Positions 29,921 through 38,889 of a DNA stretch of 64,000 bases are shown piece after piece (the stretch's first letter is position 1; every line of letters starts with the position of its first letter). The DNA lies in the NCBI GenBank assembly GCA_947652115.1, contig OX393566.1:12982397-13046396 (forward strand). The letters run 5' to 3'. The notes beneath the pieces were generated by a model, which saw only the letters and a list, made by a program, of their open reading frames with translations, ran no database searches and was not told where the DNA came from. The translations under genes were made by a program, and so were the position numbers. Source of the stretch: Blastomussa wellsi. Lineage: Eukaryota > Cnidaria > Anthozoa > Scleractinia > Plerogyridae.

Positions 29921-30397
29921 ATGTCTGGAGAACAGCAACCGACCGCTATCTCACAGATGTCTGAAGAACGGCAACCGACCGCTCCAGTCTCACAGGCAAC
30001 TTCACAAACTCCGGCAACAATGCCTGCCAAAAATCCCAAGCGGGTAGCCGCTGGCAAAATGGTTGCTGAAAAAAACACGGTTGGCCCGCGAAGCGCAGAA
30101 AAAAGGCGTAGCCGAGGCTGTTGTTATAATTGCAAACGAACAAAATCTGCAACTGCTCTGCCGGTTCCAGAGACCGCACCGCCCGCTGCAGATTCCAAAA
30201 GTTTTTCAAATGTTCTCAGCACAAACCAATGGATCTCTATCATTGGAATTGGCGCTACACTTGTAACGACTTATGTCAAGCGTGAAGACATCCGAGCCTT
30301 TTTTAAGGCACGGGCACCGGCATCTGCACCGGCAGCACCGGAAACACCGCTTCCGATGCAAGCATCTCCCCTCAAAGGCATTCGCCCAATGGATTAA
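29921..30397 (+). CDS. Polinton membrane protein with KGIRPMD tail
   Basis: Opens MSGEQQPTAISQMSEERQPT at ATG 29921: low-complexity, with the EEQQPTA unit repeated. A basic middle follows, then one hydrophobic segment, WISIIGIGATLVTTYVK, and a Pro/Ala-rich tail ending SPLKGIRPMD. The stretch from about 30065 to 30180 has cysteines and arginines that look out of place. The next frame over has a helical REAQKKGVAEAVVIIANEQ reading instead, so a compensating pair of frameshifts is likely there. The end KGIRPMD is shared in form with KGIRAME at 11310. Confidence 0.6.
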   Translation: MSGEQQPTAISQMSEERQPTAPVSQATSQTPATMPAKNPKRVAAGKMVAEKNTVGPRSAEKRRSRGCCYNCKRTKSATALPVPETAPPAADSKSFSNVLSTNQWISIIGIGATLVTTYVKREDIRAFFKARAPASAPAAPETPLPMQASPLKGIRPMD

Positions 30398-30420
30398 GGC
30401 GGCAAAAAAAATTATTTGAA

Positions 30421-30427
30421 TATATAA
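30421..30427 (+). promoter_or_regulatory. TATATAA box
   Basis: TATATAA lies 32 bases before the ATG at 30459. Confidence 0.35.
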
Positions 30428-30458
30428 CCAACAGAAAAACATCGCAGCAGTTTGCACA

Positions 30459-30731
30459 ATGGGGACTACCAACGGTTAAAAAACATCGCAGCAATTACAG
30501 GTATTGGCTTTCGTTTGGGGGTAATCACGTATCAGTGCCTTAAAACTGGCAGTTGTCTGACCAAAAACCTGTCGAAGAGGAGCAAAAAAGCACGAAGAGG
30601 AGGTAAAAAAGCATGAAGAGGAGCAATTGCGTAATTAAAAGATGTAAGTTTTTGAAAATAATAATAAAAAGGAAGACGAGTACACAAAAGAAGATCTAAA
30701 AAAGATAATAAAAGAAACGTTGGCCGAGTAA
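30459..30731 (+). pseudogene. Small broken Polinton protein with hydrophobic segment and charged tail
   Basis: The ATG at 30459 gives MGTTNG and then a stop. One frame over, NIAAITGIGFRLGVITYQC is a plausible membrane segment. Later frames contain KKHEEEVKKHEEEQ and, at the very end, KEDEYTKEDLKKIIKETLAE before the TAA at 30731. The pieces together suggest a protein of about 85 residues now cut by two or three shifts. It fits the series of small membrane proteins around it. Confidence 0.45.
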
Positions 30732-30770
30732 TTTCAATTTAAATATTTTTCTCTTCTACCTTTAACCAAC

Positions 30771-30992
30771 ATGTCCGACAACAAGCTCCTCAAAACCGTC
30801 GTGGATGCCGCCACCCTTACTGGCATCGCTGCTGGCATAGGCTGGGTTGCCAAAAAAACGTTCAAGAAAAGTTTTACAGGTGACCCTTCTAATTCTATCG
30901 AAAACTACGCAATGTTTACAGCTGTAATGGCGGGGAGTGTTGCGCTCAAAAAGTACCCGGAGGACCAGAAAATCCTTCCCACCAACGCCTAA
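30771..30992 (+). CDS. Small Polinton membrane protein
   Basis: An intact 73-codon gene from ATG 30771 (MSDNKLLKTVVDAATLTGIA). It has two weakly hydrophobic helices, AATLTGIAAGIGWVAKKTF and MFTAVMAGSVALKKYPEDQ, separated by a polar turn. I recall such proteins as frequent in invertebrate Polintons. Function unknown. The AT-rich TTTAAATATTTTT stands 25 bases before the ATG. Confidence 0.6.
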   Translation: MSDNKLLKTVVDAATLTGIAAGIGWVAKKTFKKSFTGDPSNSIENYAMFTAVMAGSVALKKYPEDQKILPTNA

Positions 30993-31000
30993 TTTTAAAA

Positions 31001-31011
31001 AATATATATAA
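31001..31011 (+). promoter_or_regulatory. TATA box before 31019
   Basis: AATATATATAA lies 7-8 bases before the next ATG, between two genes only 26 bases apart. Confidence 0.4.
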
Positions 31012-31018
31012 GAAAAAA

Positions 31019-31441
31019 ATGGCAAGTGTGGCGATTATGGTTGGCGGGGCTGTGTTGAACGCAGCGGCTTTCATCAGCGGTAATTTGCTCGCAACGGCTT
31101 TTGGGGGCGATGACAAAGCAGCGCTAGAAGAAAAAGTGCGCCATGATAAAGCTCTCGAGGCGTACCAAGCTGCGTACGCAAAATACGAACGTGACCACAC
31201 CAAACTTCTCGACTGGATTACGACAAACGCGCAAATAAAAGAGGAGGCCAAGCAGAACTTCACCAACACTGACTACGCCTTCAAACTCTACAACAGGGTG
31301 CACCCTGAAGAACGGATGGCACCCCCACAGAGCCCAAGTTCTCTGATTTCTATCAGCCAAGCGAGCAGCAGAAAAGGGGTGAACTCGCGTTCGTGGGCGC
31401 CGGGGCGCTCGCTCTGGGCTACGCAGCCTTCCGGTTCCTTT
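31019..31441 (+). pseudogene. Polinton protein with N- and C-terminal hydrophobic segments, frameshifted
   Basis: From ATG 31019: MASVAIMVGGAVLNAAAFIS is a hydrophobic start, followed by a charged helical part (ALEEKVRHDKALEAYQAAYA). The frame breaks near 31315. In the next frame it continues FSDFYQPSEQQKRGELAF and ends with VGAGALALGYAAFRFL and a stop near 31443. The restored topology would have membrane-like segments at both ends. It lies just ahead of the integrase gene. Confidence 0.55.
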
Positions 31442-31469
31442 AAACTTTTTTCTCTCCAAATATAGCGTG

Positions 31470-32209
31470 ATGGATGCCAAACTTGCAAAGATATACTACG
31501 GCCCGGGAGGATATTGGAAAGGCCTTGCCGCTGTTAAAAAATTATCCGAGGCCGCCAAGGTGCCAGAAGACACTGCAAAAAAGGTGCTGGTAAGCCAAGC
31601 CCTCTGGCAGATATACCTGCCCGCTCCGATTCGATGTGCCCACACTCAACGCGGTCCACCAGGCGGACCTTGTTTTTCTGCCACGCGACAAACTGCCCCG
31701 CGGGCGCAAAGTTTTCAAATAGGCGCTTACCGTTGTCGACGTGGCCAGCCGCTACAAAGAGGCCGAACCCTTGACAAAAAATTGTGATGAGGTCGCCCAG
31801 GCCTTTCAGAAGATTTGCGTGGGTGAAAAGACTTCCTGCAGTTGTTGCCGCTTTGAACAGCAAAAAAACCCGGCTGACGGGGAAAAAACCTGCGGAAGCA
31901 ATCATAGAAAACACTGTTTCAGCGCAGCCCGCCACAACTCCTAGAAGGCCTGTTGGAAAGGCCGAAAAATTCCTCCGCTCTCTTTCCCAAGTTCGCTATC
32001 TCTACCAACCCGGTGAGCTTGAAGGAGGCGCAAGAAGGGTCACAGATCCGATCTGGTCGTTGAAAGTTTACAACATAGAAAGAGTTTTTATCAAACCAAA
32101 TCAACCCGTTCTCTACTATTTGCACGACGGGCCCAAGCGCGGCTTTGTGCGTGAAGAGCTCCTGGTTGTCCCACCAAACACCACTCTTCCTCCGTCTGAC
32201 GTCTCCTAA
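31470..32209 (+). pseudogene. INT: Polinton RVE integrase with internal deletion
   Basis: The ATG at 31470 follows a TATA-like AAATATAG. The start MDAKLAKIYYGPGGYWKG and QALWQIYLPAP match the fragment at 1-432. A frameshift occurs near 31630. The first catalytic region (TVVDVASRYKEAEPL) is readable near 31730 in another frame. Then EVAQAFQKI runs straight into the C-terminal region (WVKRLPAVVAALNSKKTR), so the segment with the second Asp and the Glu is missing. The end, with SQVRYLYQPGELEGG, WSLKVYNIERVFIKPNQPVL and a chromo/SH3-like fold, is intact. It cannot be active. It converges on polymerase B, with stops only a few bases apart. Confidence 0.9.
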
Positions 32210-32211
32210 AT

Positions 32212-35200
32212 GTGAAATTCAGTTGGTTCAGTGTGTATCCCGTCGGGCAGCACCCACCTTTTGTCGTAATAAGCGCTCAGTCCCAGTTTCTGCTGTTCAT
32301 AAGTGACCATCCGGCCGTCCCGCATCCTGAAACCTCTGTTAGTTGCCATGTCGTTGCTACCTTCCAAAGCTGTCTTGAAACGCTGCCAGGTTATCTCGTT
32401 TTAACCTCTTCGACATCCCTTTCGTGCTGAACTTCTTTTTTTCGCCCGCGTCGATGAAATAACACTTTGAACAGAGCGCGATAATCCGGCTGCCCTCGCA
32501 CTCGAGTTTGAAGAGCCCGGGCGTGCGGCCGCTCCATTTGTCCCAAGCCAGCCACTGTTTCTTCTGCGTCTCGAATTCCGCTTGCAGCTCCGGCCTGACA
32601 AGGTCCTCGAGCCGGGGACCGGAGATGGCCATGTAGTTACTGTCTGTGTCCATCTGGATCAATTTCTTCTGTCGAAATATACGTCGAGAAAGTCGTAGTA
32701 GAATTCCAGCATCCGCAGCTTTGCCAGCTGATAGACAGCGATTCCAGCCTGAAACGGCCGCCTGATTGTGATCCTTGGCTTCCGGTTTTCCAGCTCATAC
32801 GCCTGCCCGATCTCATCTAGATCGGAGAAATACGCGCTTCGCAAGGCTCTGTCGACCACCTTCTCATCTTTGGTGTAAATAACGTTTGTCTGCCGCTCCA
32901 AGGCTTCGATGAGCTTCCCATACCCGCTGTTCCCTAGAAGCTTGAACACCTCCCCCAGCAGCGCCTTGCTTTTTTCCACGTCTCCTGTCCGCCGCACCTC
33001 GGTTACCTCCTCCACGAACCAGGGAAAGATCTTGCCCGGTTGGTAGTTGATTGACCGATGGAGGGGTCCACAAACCAACGCAGCAGAGGGGCGTACAACA
33101 ACAGTCTCTCTGCGGACAGGGCGCCCACGAGTTTTTTCCCGTCTCCGCGATTTCTGCCTGTTTGTTGCAAGTACAGAAGCATATGCTCCGGGATAACCTC
33201 GTTCGGCACCTTTTTGTTGTAGAAGAACGGGCACATTTCCTCGAACTTTGGGCGCAAGTGCTCCGGAATCTCTACATCGACTTCGGCAAATCCGAACCAT
33301 TTTCCTTCTTTGAGCCTGTGAGTTAGCTCTGGCACCACCACCTCCTTTTGGGACTCGTCGTCTTCGGCGTAGTGGGCGACCCTTTCCTTCCCGCAAGGCA
33401 TTTCTCTGAGCATGGTCGAAAGATAGAGGGCATTGGCGTCGTACCCCAAGATCTTTTAGCATAGACGGGCGTCTTCGTATTGGTGCGATCTTATCTTTGT
33501 CACCCCGACTTCGTGGTAGCGCGTGAACAAGAGGCTCGGGCCTCCGACCACGGCTCCATTCAACATCTCGTACGCTTCTTCGCCTGGACTGTATAGATCC
33601 GCGCCTGTCTCGACCGCTCCACGGAGTAAGTAGTGCAGACTCACCCCCAGGACACTGACCGCGTCTTTCAAGATGTCGATTCCTTTTTCGGTGTAGAAGG
33701 CCCGCATCTCTTACAAAGCCTCAAGGCCAGGTGCCACGTCGAGATTGTTGTAGTAGCGCAGCCAGTCCGCGAAGGTGCGCATGTCTTTTTCTTCGAACAG
33801 GCGCTTGCACTCCTCCCATTCTTCTCTCGTCAACACGTAGTCGCCGCAGAGGTGTGAGTACCACGCTGGATAGTCTGGGAGCCCTGGATAGTCGAGCTTT
33901 TTGGGCGAGTCGAACCAGTCGTACGGAATCCACGATTTGTGCATTGTGCATTTGTAGGCTAGGACCCACTTTTCGTAGCTGGTCCCCGGGCCAAGGTAGT
34001 TTATTATGTCAAGGAAACGGAAGTCCCAGGTCAACAAGAACATTATCTTGTTTCCTTTTTTGCCACTCTGACTTTGTTGGTTGTGTCGGCTAGCTGCTCC
34101 GCAAAGTGGGTTTTGATCAGGTTTAGATCGTAACTGCCCGAGTTGAACCCGACGACTGGGACCTGGTTGCACCATTCATCAAGTTTTAGCCACTGCGCTT
34201 TCGGCAGCAGGCACACATCTTCTGGCACAAACTCCGCCCGGACTTGGGCCCGGATGTTTTTTCCGCGTCACTCCAGCTCTTCCATAAACTTGCGTACCAG
34301 CTCTGCGGGGTCTCTTTCGCTGATGTGGGTGGGCTCTCTCTCGAGTGTGTCGCCGATGCTCACCGAAATTGGCACGTGCGCGTTCTCGATCGTCAGCATG
34401 GACGTGGGCTCCTTCCGCTCCCGATTGTCGCCGTACGCCTCGAAATCGTACATGATCGCTTGCGGGTAGCTTTTTGTTTCGTTCTGCGGGGGTTCGGCGT
34501 CGATTTCCCCAACTTCACACGCCCAAACCTCGATAACGCGGTAGCCGGCCTCCCGGAGCGTTTTTGTACGCCTCTGCGTGGCCTTGAACCTGTCTTCGCG
34601 TGTTTGGCCGAAATGGGCTATGATTTTTTCGCGATCGTGCGGGTAACATTTTCGGCACCCGTGCCAGTGGCAGCCGTGATATTGAAATACGGTCTTTGTT
34701 TCATGGTTGTAACCGTCGACAGGTGCCCGTTCAACACACCTCTCACCTACGTGTCCACACATTGCGTGGTGAATGTGAATTTTCCGCCGCTTTGCTTCTT
34801 GGTCAAGCCACCTAGGCGATTCTGGGGAAGCATGATTGTTTGGATAAGAAACCTTCTCAAAAGCTGTCCGCGGGGCTTCAACTTTTTCGCCCGGGAAATA
34901 GATTTTCGTATTCCCTTGGGCACACGTTTGGGCATGCCGTTGAAGATGGCAAGCTTGTGTGAATCTCGCGCGGCAATCCACACATGCATACGTTTTCGCA
35001 AGCTTTTCTATGTCTCTTATGACAAAGGCATGCCCCTCGTAAATGCCGATTGTCAGAATGTTTGTCAGCTTGGCCGGCGAGTTTCTTCTAAGATGCCAAA
35101 CCACTTCGTTGTCTTCTCCCCGCTCAGGCTCATAAACCTTGATGCCGAGCAAATCTGAAAAACCGACCCCTTTGTTGAGATGCTTTTCAACTTTATTTAA

Positions 35201-36153
35201 TTCATCAATAGATGTTTTTGGACAGTCGATTGGAATAGTTTTGAGTTTGAAGAAACTCTTGGCAAGCTCACGAGCTGCTGCTGTACTTCGATGTGGTAGC
35301 GAGCCTCGGTGCACAGCAATGCAGCGCCAGAGACACAAATTATCGCGGTAGATATCCAGCGCCACTATTAGACCAACACGCCCACGAGCAAGGTTGCGCA
35401 GCCAGTCTGGCAAGGGGCCTGTGCCCAACAAAGGCTGGCGGTCAAGCACAACCTTCACAAAGACATCAGAATAGCCCCTGAACACCCACTTTGTGTCCGG
35501 TCTTTCGATGTCATCAACTTGCAGATGCAACTCCTCCTTTTCATTCAACCATTTTTCCGCTTCAGACAGTTCGCGTATCCAAGGCGACCCCCCTGACCTT
35601 TTATAAAACAAGATCAGCGTTCCATCCTCGACATTTTTCAACCAATAAGAATAGTTGTGCCTCATATACATGGATGTGTTGACTCTCTCTCGAATCTTTT
35701 CCATGAAAAACTCTGTGAGGTTTTTTCCTGTCCTTGGACCGTCCAACTTATGAAACGTCGCCCTTCTACCGTTCTTCCCTCAGCCTCTGGTTCTATTTTT
35801 AAGAACCATTCAATGGATTGTTGGTAGTTCTCCTTCCATTTGACTTTCTGGGCAGGGATTGGATCAAACGTTTTTAGGATGCTTTCCATTTTTCTTGCCC
35901 CTCTTTTTTGCCTTGGGGGCGCTCTTGGTTGGTATGGTTTTGGAAGAAGAGGTTTGGGTAGACGCTCTTGGTCTTCCAGGGGGATGCGATCTTCAAACAC
36001 ATTCTGAATTTCTGCTTGTATTTGTTCTAGCATTTTTTCAAAATCAATTTCCGCCAGTTCTTGTTCTAAATTCTGGAACGTTTCTAAATCAATTTCCGCT
36101 AGTTCTTGTTCTAAATTCTGCCACGTTTCTTGTCCAATTTCTTTTGCAGCCAT
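32212..36153 (-). pseudogene. POLB: Polinton protein-primed DNA polymerase B, several frameshifts
   Basis: Family B polymerase of about 1,300 residues that replicates the element. Reading down from ATG 36153 (MAAKEIGQETWQNLEQELAE): a coiled-coil start, an NLCLWRCIAVHRG block, a C2H2 finger (CVDCRARFTQACHLQRHAQT), then a nuclease-like VDGYNHETKTVFQYHGCHWH region. The 3'-5' exonuclease has Exo I (MYDFEAYG), Exo II (GFNSGSYDLNLI) and Exo III (YYNNLDV). The polymerase motifs are A (YDANALYLSTM), B (KLLGNSGYGK) and C (QMDTDSNYMAIS). The C-terminus continues one frame over to the stop at 32212. Frame breaks lie near 35700, 34250, 34100, 33710, 33455, 33000, 32660 and 32370. The key residues themselves are intact. 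Confidence 0.95.
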
Positions 36154-36980
36154 TTGAGTTGCTTTCAATAACAAGTATGCAAATCTCTAATTGAGTTTGC
36201 TTTTAATAACAAGTATGCAAATCTCTAATCGAGTTAGCTTTGTTTTAATAACAAGTATGCAAATCTCTAACTGGTTGACATCAGCTCGTTCAAAACACGT
36301 TCAAAATTTTTCTATGCGTTTTTTTTTGTTTGCGAATAAGCTGCTGTCTAAGCTTGTTCCCGCCGCAAGCAAGACATAAACGGTAATCACACAAAACCCC
36401 AACGCCGCAGCTGCGGCATGGTGCGGGCCTTTGCATTCCTCTTCTTAGCTGAAAGTTGTGCTGCCAGCAATATACTCGGACACACCGTTTGCCGCAGTTC
36501 TCTTTCCGATTTCGCATCAACCACCCGCAGTTGTTTGCTCCGCGTACCATTGTATACATGGTGACGCTTCTTTCTAATTGTCCGAACCAGCCGGCCAGGG
36601 TTGTCCTTCTTCGACAAGTAGTATATCCTGTAGTTAATGAATAATACCTGAAAATACCCACCGTTCTAGTTTCCTGTTTTGGGAGCTCCCAACTGCGCAG
36701 TTTTGTTTGCATATTTGCTTCCTTTTGTTTGCACCTTTGGTTTGCATATTTGGTGAGGAGAGATTTCGCTTCCCCGTCGGTGACTCGCTTCGACAGGTCG
36801 GAGCTGAGTCTTCAGACATTTCGAAATCTCAACCTCAGCGAAAGGACGTGATGTGCAAACCTGCTTCAGTGATAAGGAAGCGATGTGCAAACTGATTGTT
36901 TTTCGCTGTTGGGAGCTCCCAAAACAGGAAAATAGAACGGTGGGTATCAGTTGTTATTCATTAACTACAGGATATACTAC
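35966..36980 (-). repeat. Right terminal inverted repeat of the Polinton
   Basis: The inverted counterpart of 21334-22279. It contains the polymerase start, three tandem TTAGAGATTTGCATA units (36166-36275) and the same short open frames. The outermost 70 bp (36908-36980) again has an inverted partner inside the repeat (36610-36685). About 35 bp near 36862-36897 (GCTTCAGTGATAAGGAAGCG) are absent from the left copy. Confidence 0.93.
36166..36275. repeat. Three tandem units in the right TIR
   Basis: AATAACAAGTATGCAAATCT is repeated three times, with spacers of 10-20 bases. The left TIR has two. Confidence 0.85.
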
Positions 36981-37011
36981 TCCATAACAGTCTACATCTA
37001 TTGTCCTCCAT
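36981..37011 (-). pseudogene. gag: Start of gypsy A gag, cut off by the Polinton
   Basis: An ATG at 37011 followed by MEDNRCRLLW up to the Polinton boundary. The target sequence TTATGGA (minus strand) is then repeated on the far side at 21333, where the frame continues. The leader between this ATG and the primer binding site carries the MITE. Confidence 0.8.
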
Positions 37012-37022
37012 CGCGCCGCTGC

Positions 37023-37474
37023 TAATTTCCGTTTCGTAAACGGTCGGTGCCATAATTGGTAACCAAGCTTTTCGGAATGGACGATGCTATATCCGCTCTA
37101 GTTTAGGCCTGGACTAGGTCGAAACTGGTGATAGACTAATACACACTTACCAAATGCTTAATTGTTCAATTTCACACTGGTGTGCTTGCGGTTAGCTTTA
37201 TTTGTTGGGTGGGGCAATACTATAAGTAAAATATATATACTAAGAAAGTCTTGTTTTATAACGAAATTTTGTGGTGATTTGGCGGATTGGCCTGGTAGTG
37301 TAGTGGTAGTGTACTGGTGAAATAGGGATGTTGGCTTGTCAGAGGTTCAGGGTTCGATTCTTGTCATTGACTAACAATTTTTCTTTTTTTGTGGGTAAAA
37401 AAATTCGATGATAGCCCAAAAAAATTCTAAGTGTCGAAAAAATGGCATCGACCGTTTACGAAACGGAAACGTGG
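37023..37474 (+). mobile_element. MITE with internal tRNA-like promoter, copy 2
   Basis: The same element as 702-1175 in the opposite orientation. An 11-bp direct repeat CGCGCCGCTGC flanks it (37012-37022 and 37475-37485). The A-box TAGTGTAGTGG is at 37296-37306 and the B-box GGTTCGATTC at 37351-37360. It is inserted in the leader of gypsy A, between primer binding site and gag. Confidence 0.88.
37285..37365 (+). other. tRNA-derived segment inside MITE copy 2
   Basis: The same A/B-box arrangement as in copy 1, with one or two differences. The stems are too poor to call a tRNA gene. Confidence 0.55.
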
Positions 37475-37490
37475 CGCGCCGCTGCCACCA
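37474..37490 (-). promoter_or_regulatory. Primer binding site of gypsy A
   Basis: Directly after the 5' LTR the minus strand reads TGGTGGCAGCGGCGCG. A TGG start next to the LTR end is typical of a tRNA primer site. The matching tRNA was not checked. Confidence 0.6.
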
Positions 37491-37491
37491 G

Positions 37492-37628
37492 TGTAAACTC
37501 GCGACAGGCGTAGAATCAAGGGTAATTATTACAGCACGCTAAACACAACGCGAAACTACACTCTCCCCGCACGTCCCCAGTCTCTCTCCTAATAATGTGC
37601 CAGTGGGGCCCAGATTTCCATTGTCACA
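37492..37628 (-). repeat. 5' LTR of gypsy A
   Basis: On the minus strand it begins TGTGACAATGGAAATCTGGG and ends GAGTTTACA. It matches 15428-15577 closely, with a deletion of about 10 bp. The GAAC duplication follows at 37629-37632. Confidence 0.9.
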
Positions 37629-37891
37629 GAACATTTTAGCTATCCTGAGACTGGCATCACAGCAGTTATATATCCCTTCATTTCAAACGTACTTTGATTA
37701 ATTGGCATATCAAAACCGTATACATAAAATAACCTTACTTTCAAAAGCGATTATTCCCGAAAGCACACAAGAGACTTCACTGTGGGATGTTGTCGGCAAA
37801 TTCTTTGTCACCTTTTAATCCTTTCAGTGGACTCTCGAAGGGACTTTCAAAATTGTTCACCTCTTCTTCTCTTCGACTTTTCACGTGAAAA

Positions 37892-38178
37892 ATGGACGAA
37901 TTAACGGAGTACGGGATCTCTCAAACCCAAGATCGATCCTCGTCAACCAGCTCGACAGATTTTATGACGCATCGCTTCTCCACGTGCAGAGACCTGTCAA
38001 ATTACGAAAGGAAACAGACCCTCACAAAACCGGTGTTGCGTGCTATCTTATTTCGAAATAGCATGGAAGAGAGGATAGTGACCGCTGCGACCAGGGGTTC
38101 TTTTTTGCGGGAAACGATCGCGGCTTCGGCTCTCGATGATAGCGCCTTCGCTACAAAAAACCCTCTGGCATCCAGGGT
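37892..38178 (+). CDS. Possible first exon of a host gene
   Basis: An ATG in good context (AAAAATGGAC) opens MDELTEYGISQTQDRSSSTS. The reading stays open for about 95 codons. It is followed by a plausible splice donor, CAGG/GTATGT, near 38178, and the composition (Ser/Thr-rich, then NSMEERIVTAATRGSFLRET) looks protein-like. No family recognised and no acceptor exon found. It lies just outside the gypsy A insertion. The following 38243-38890 shows nothing else that I can support. Confidence 0.3.
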
Positions 38179-38889
38179 ATGTTTTCTCCAAATAGACTGT
38201 GTCTTTATAGGAGTCTGCAGGCCTATGCAGCGAATTATGTAAATTTAAATTGATTTCAGGCATAGAAAAGAATCCTTGGTCCTACCCCAATGCACGTCGA
38301 CTCTAGCAAAACAATGGCAGCACCATATAGCCAAGGTAATGATCACTATAATGCAGGGCAACAATGTGTAGCAATAAGTTTGTGTTCTTTGATTTACAAT
38401 TGCAGACATTTACACCAGTAATATACAACGCTTAGTTGCTTGTGCTATGCTAGAGCTATAAAACAATCAACAAAAGACAACTGAGATTTTGTCACATCAA
38501 AAGTCTGATGTTCACAGCTGGATATGCCAGAAAAGAAGCCCAAGTTCACGCATATATGCGTCTTGTTTCTTTTATAACTGTTCCCACACTAGACAATTCT
38601 GCACGGATTTTGCATCATACTGGCACTTACTATCAAAACAGCAAATCCACCTCTCCCTTCCACCTCTCGGGAGGCCCACGGGAATTTTGACATGGCCGCC
38701 ATTTTTAATAGAGAAGAAGTGGCAGACTTTGAAACTTTCGACCAATTATGTTGTCCCGGGGGTGGGGAATTTGACTTATCTTTTCAGAAAATGTCAAAAT
38801 CCCCACCCCATGCCCGACCCCCCACTCTGAACCCCATATGGACCCCCTTCTGGACCCTCGTAATTTTCTAGACCCCCTATTTTTCATCG

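Larger units (their letters stand above)
21334..36980. mobile_element. Polinton/Maverick virus-like transposon, complete ends
   Basis: A 15.6-kb element with terminal inverted repeats of nearly 1 kb starting GTAGTATATCC. The target sequence TCCATAA is present on both sides (21327-21333 and 36981-36987), giving the expected 6-bp duplication with one ambiguous base. It encodes protein-primed DNA polymerase B, RVE integrase, packaging ATPase, major capsid and penton proteins and several small proteins. Genes face both ways, with the polymerase and integrase converging near 32210. The size, gene set and ends match Polintons. Most long genes carry frameshifts or stops, and I saw no adenain-like protease. 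The insertion target is the start of gypsy A gag. Confidence 0.97.
15428..37628 (-). mobile_element. Gypsy LTR retrotransposon A with nested insertions
   Basis: The element is read on the minus strand from the 5' LTR (37492-37628) to the 3' LTR (15428-15577). The two LTRs are clearly the same sequence, apart from an indel of about 10 bp and scattered changes. The 4-bp direct repeat GAAC lies immediately outside both LTRs (15424-15427 and 37629-37632), as expected for Ty3/gypsy insertion. Inside are the gag start, zinc knuckle, protease, RT, RNase H and integrase in gypsy order. The element was later invaded by a MITE (leader), a Polinton (gag), and a second gypsy fragment (gag) that itself received a SINE. 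Without these it would be close to 4.7 kb, so it has also lost internal sequence. Confidence 0.9.

Noticed and set aside
37500..37628. Solo LTR of an independent insertion
   Set aside because: Primer binding site and gag start follow it on the minus strand, and its GAAC flank matches that of the LTR at 15428, so it is the 5' LTR of the same element.
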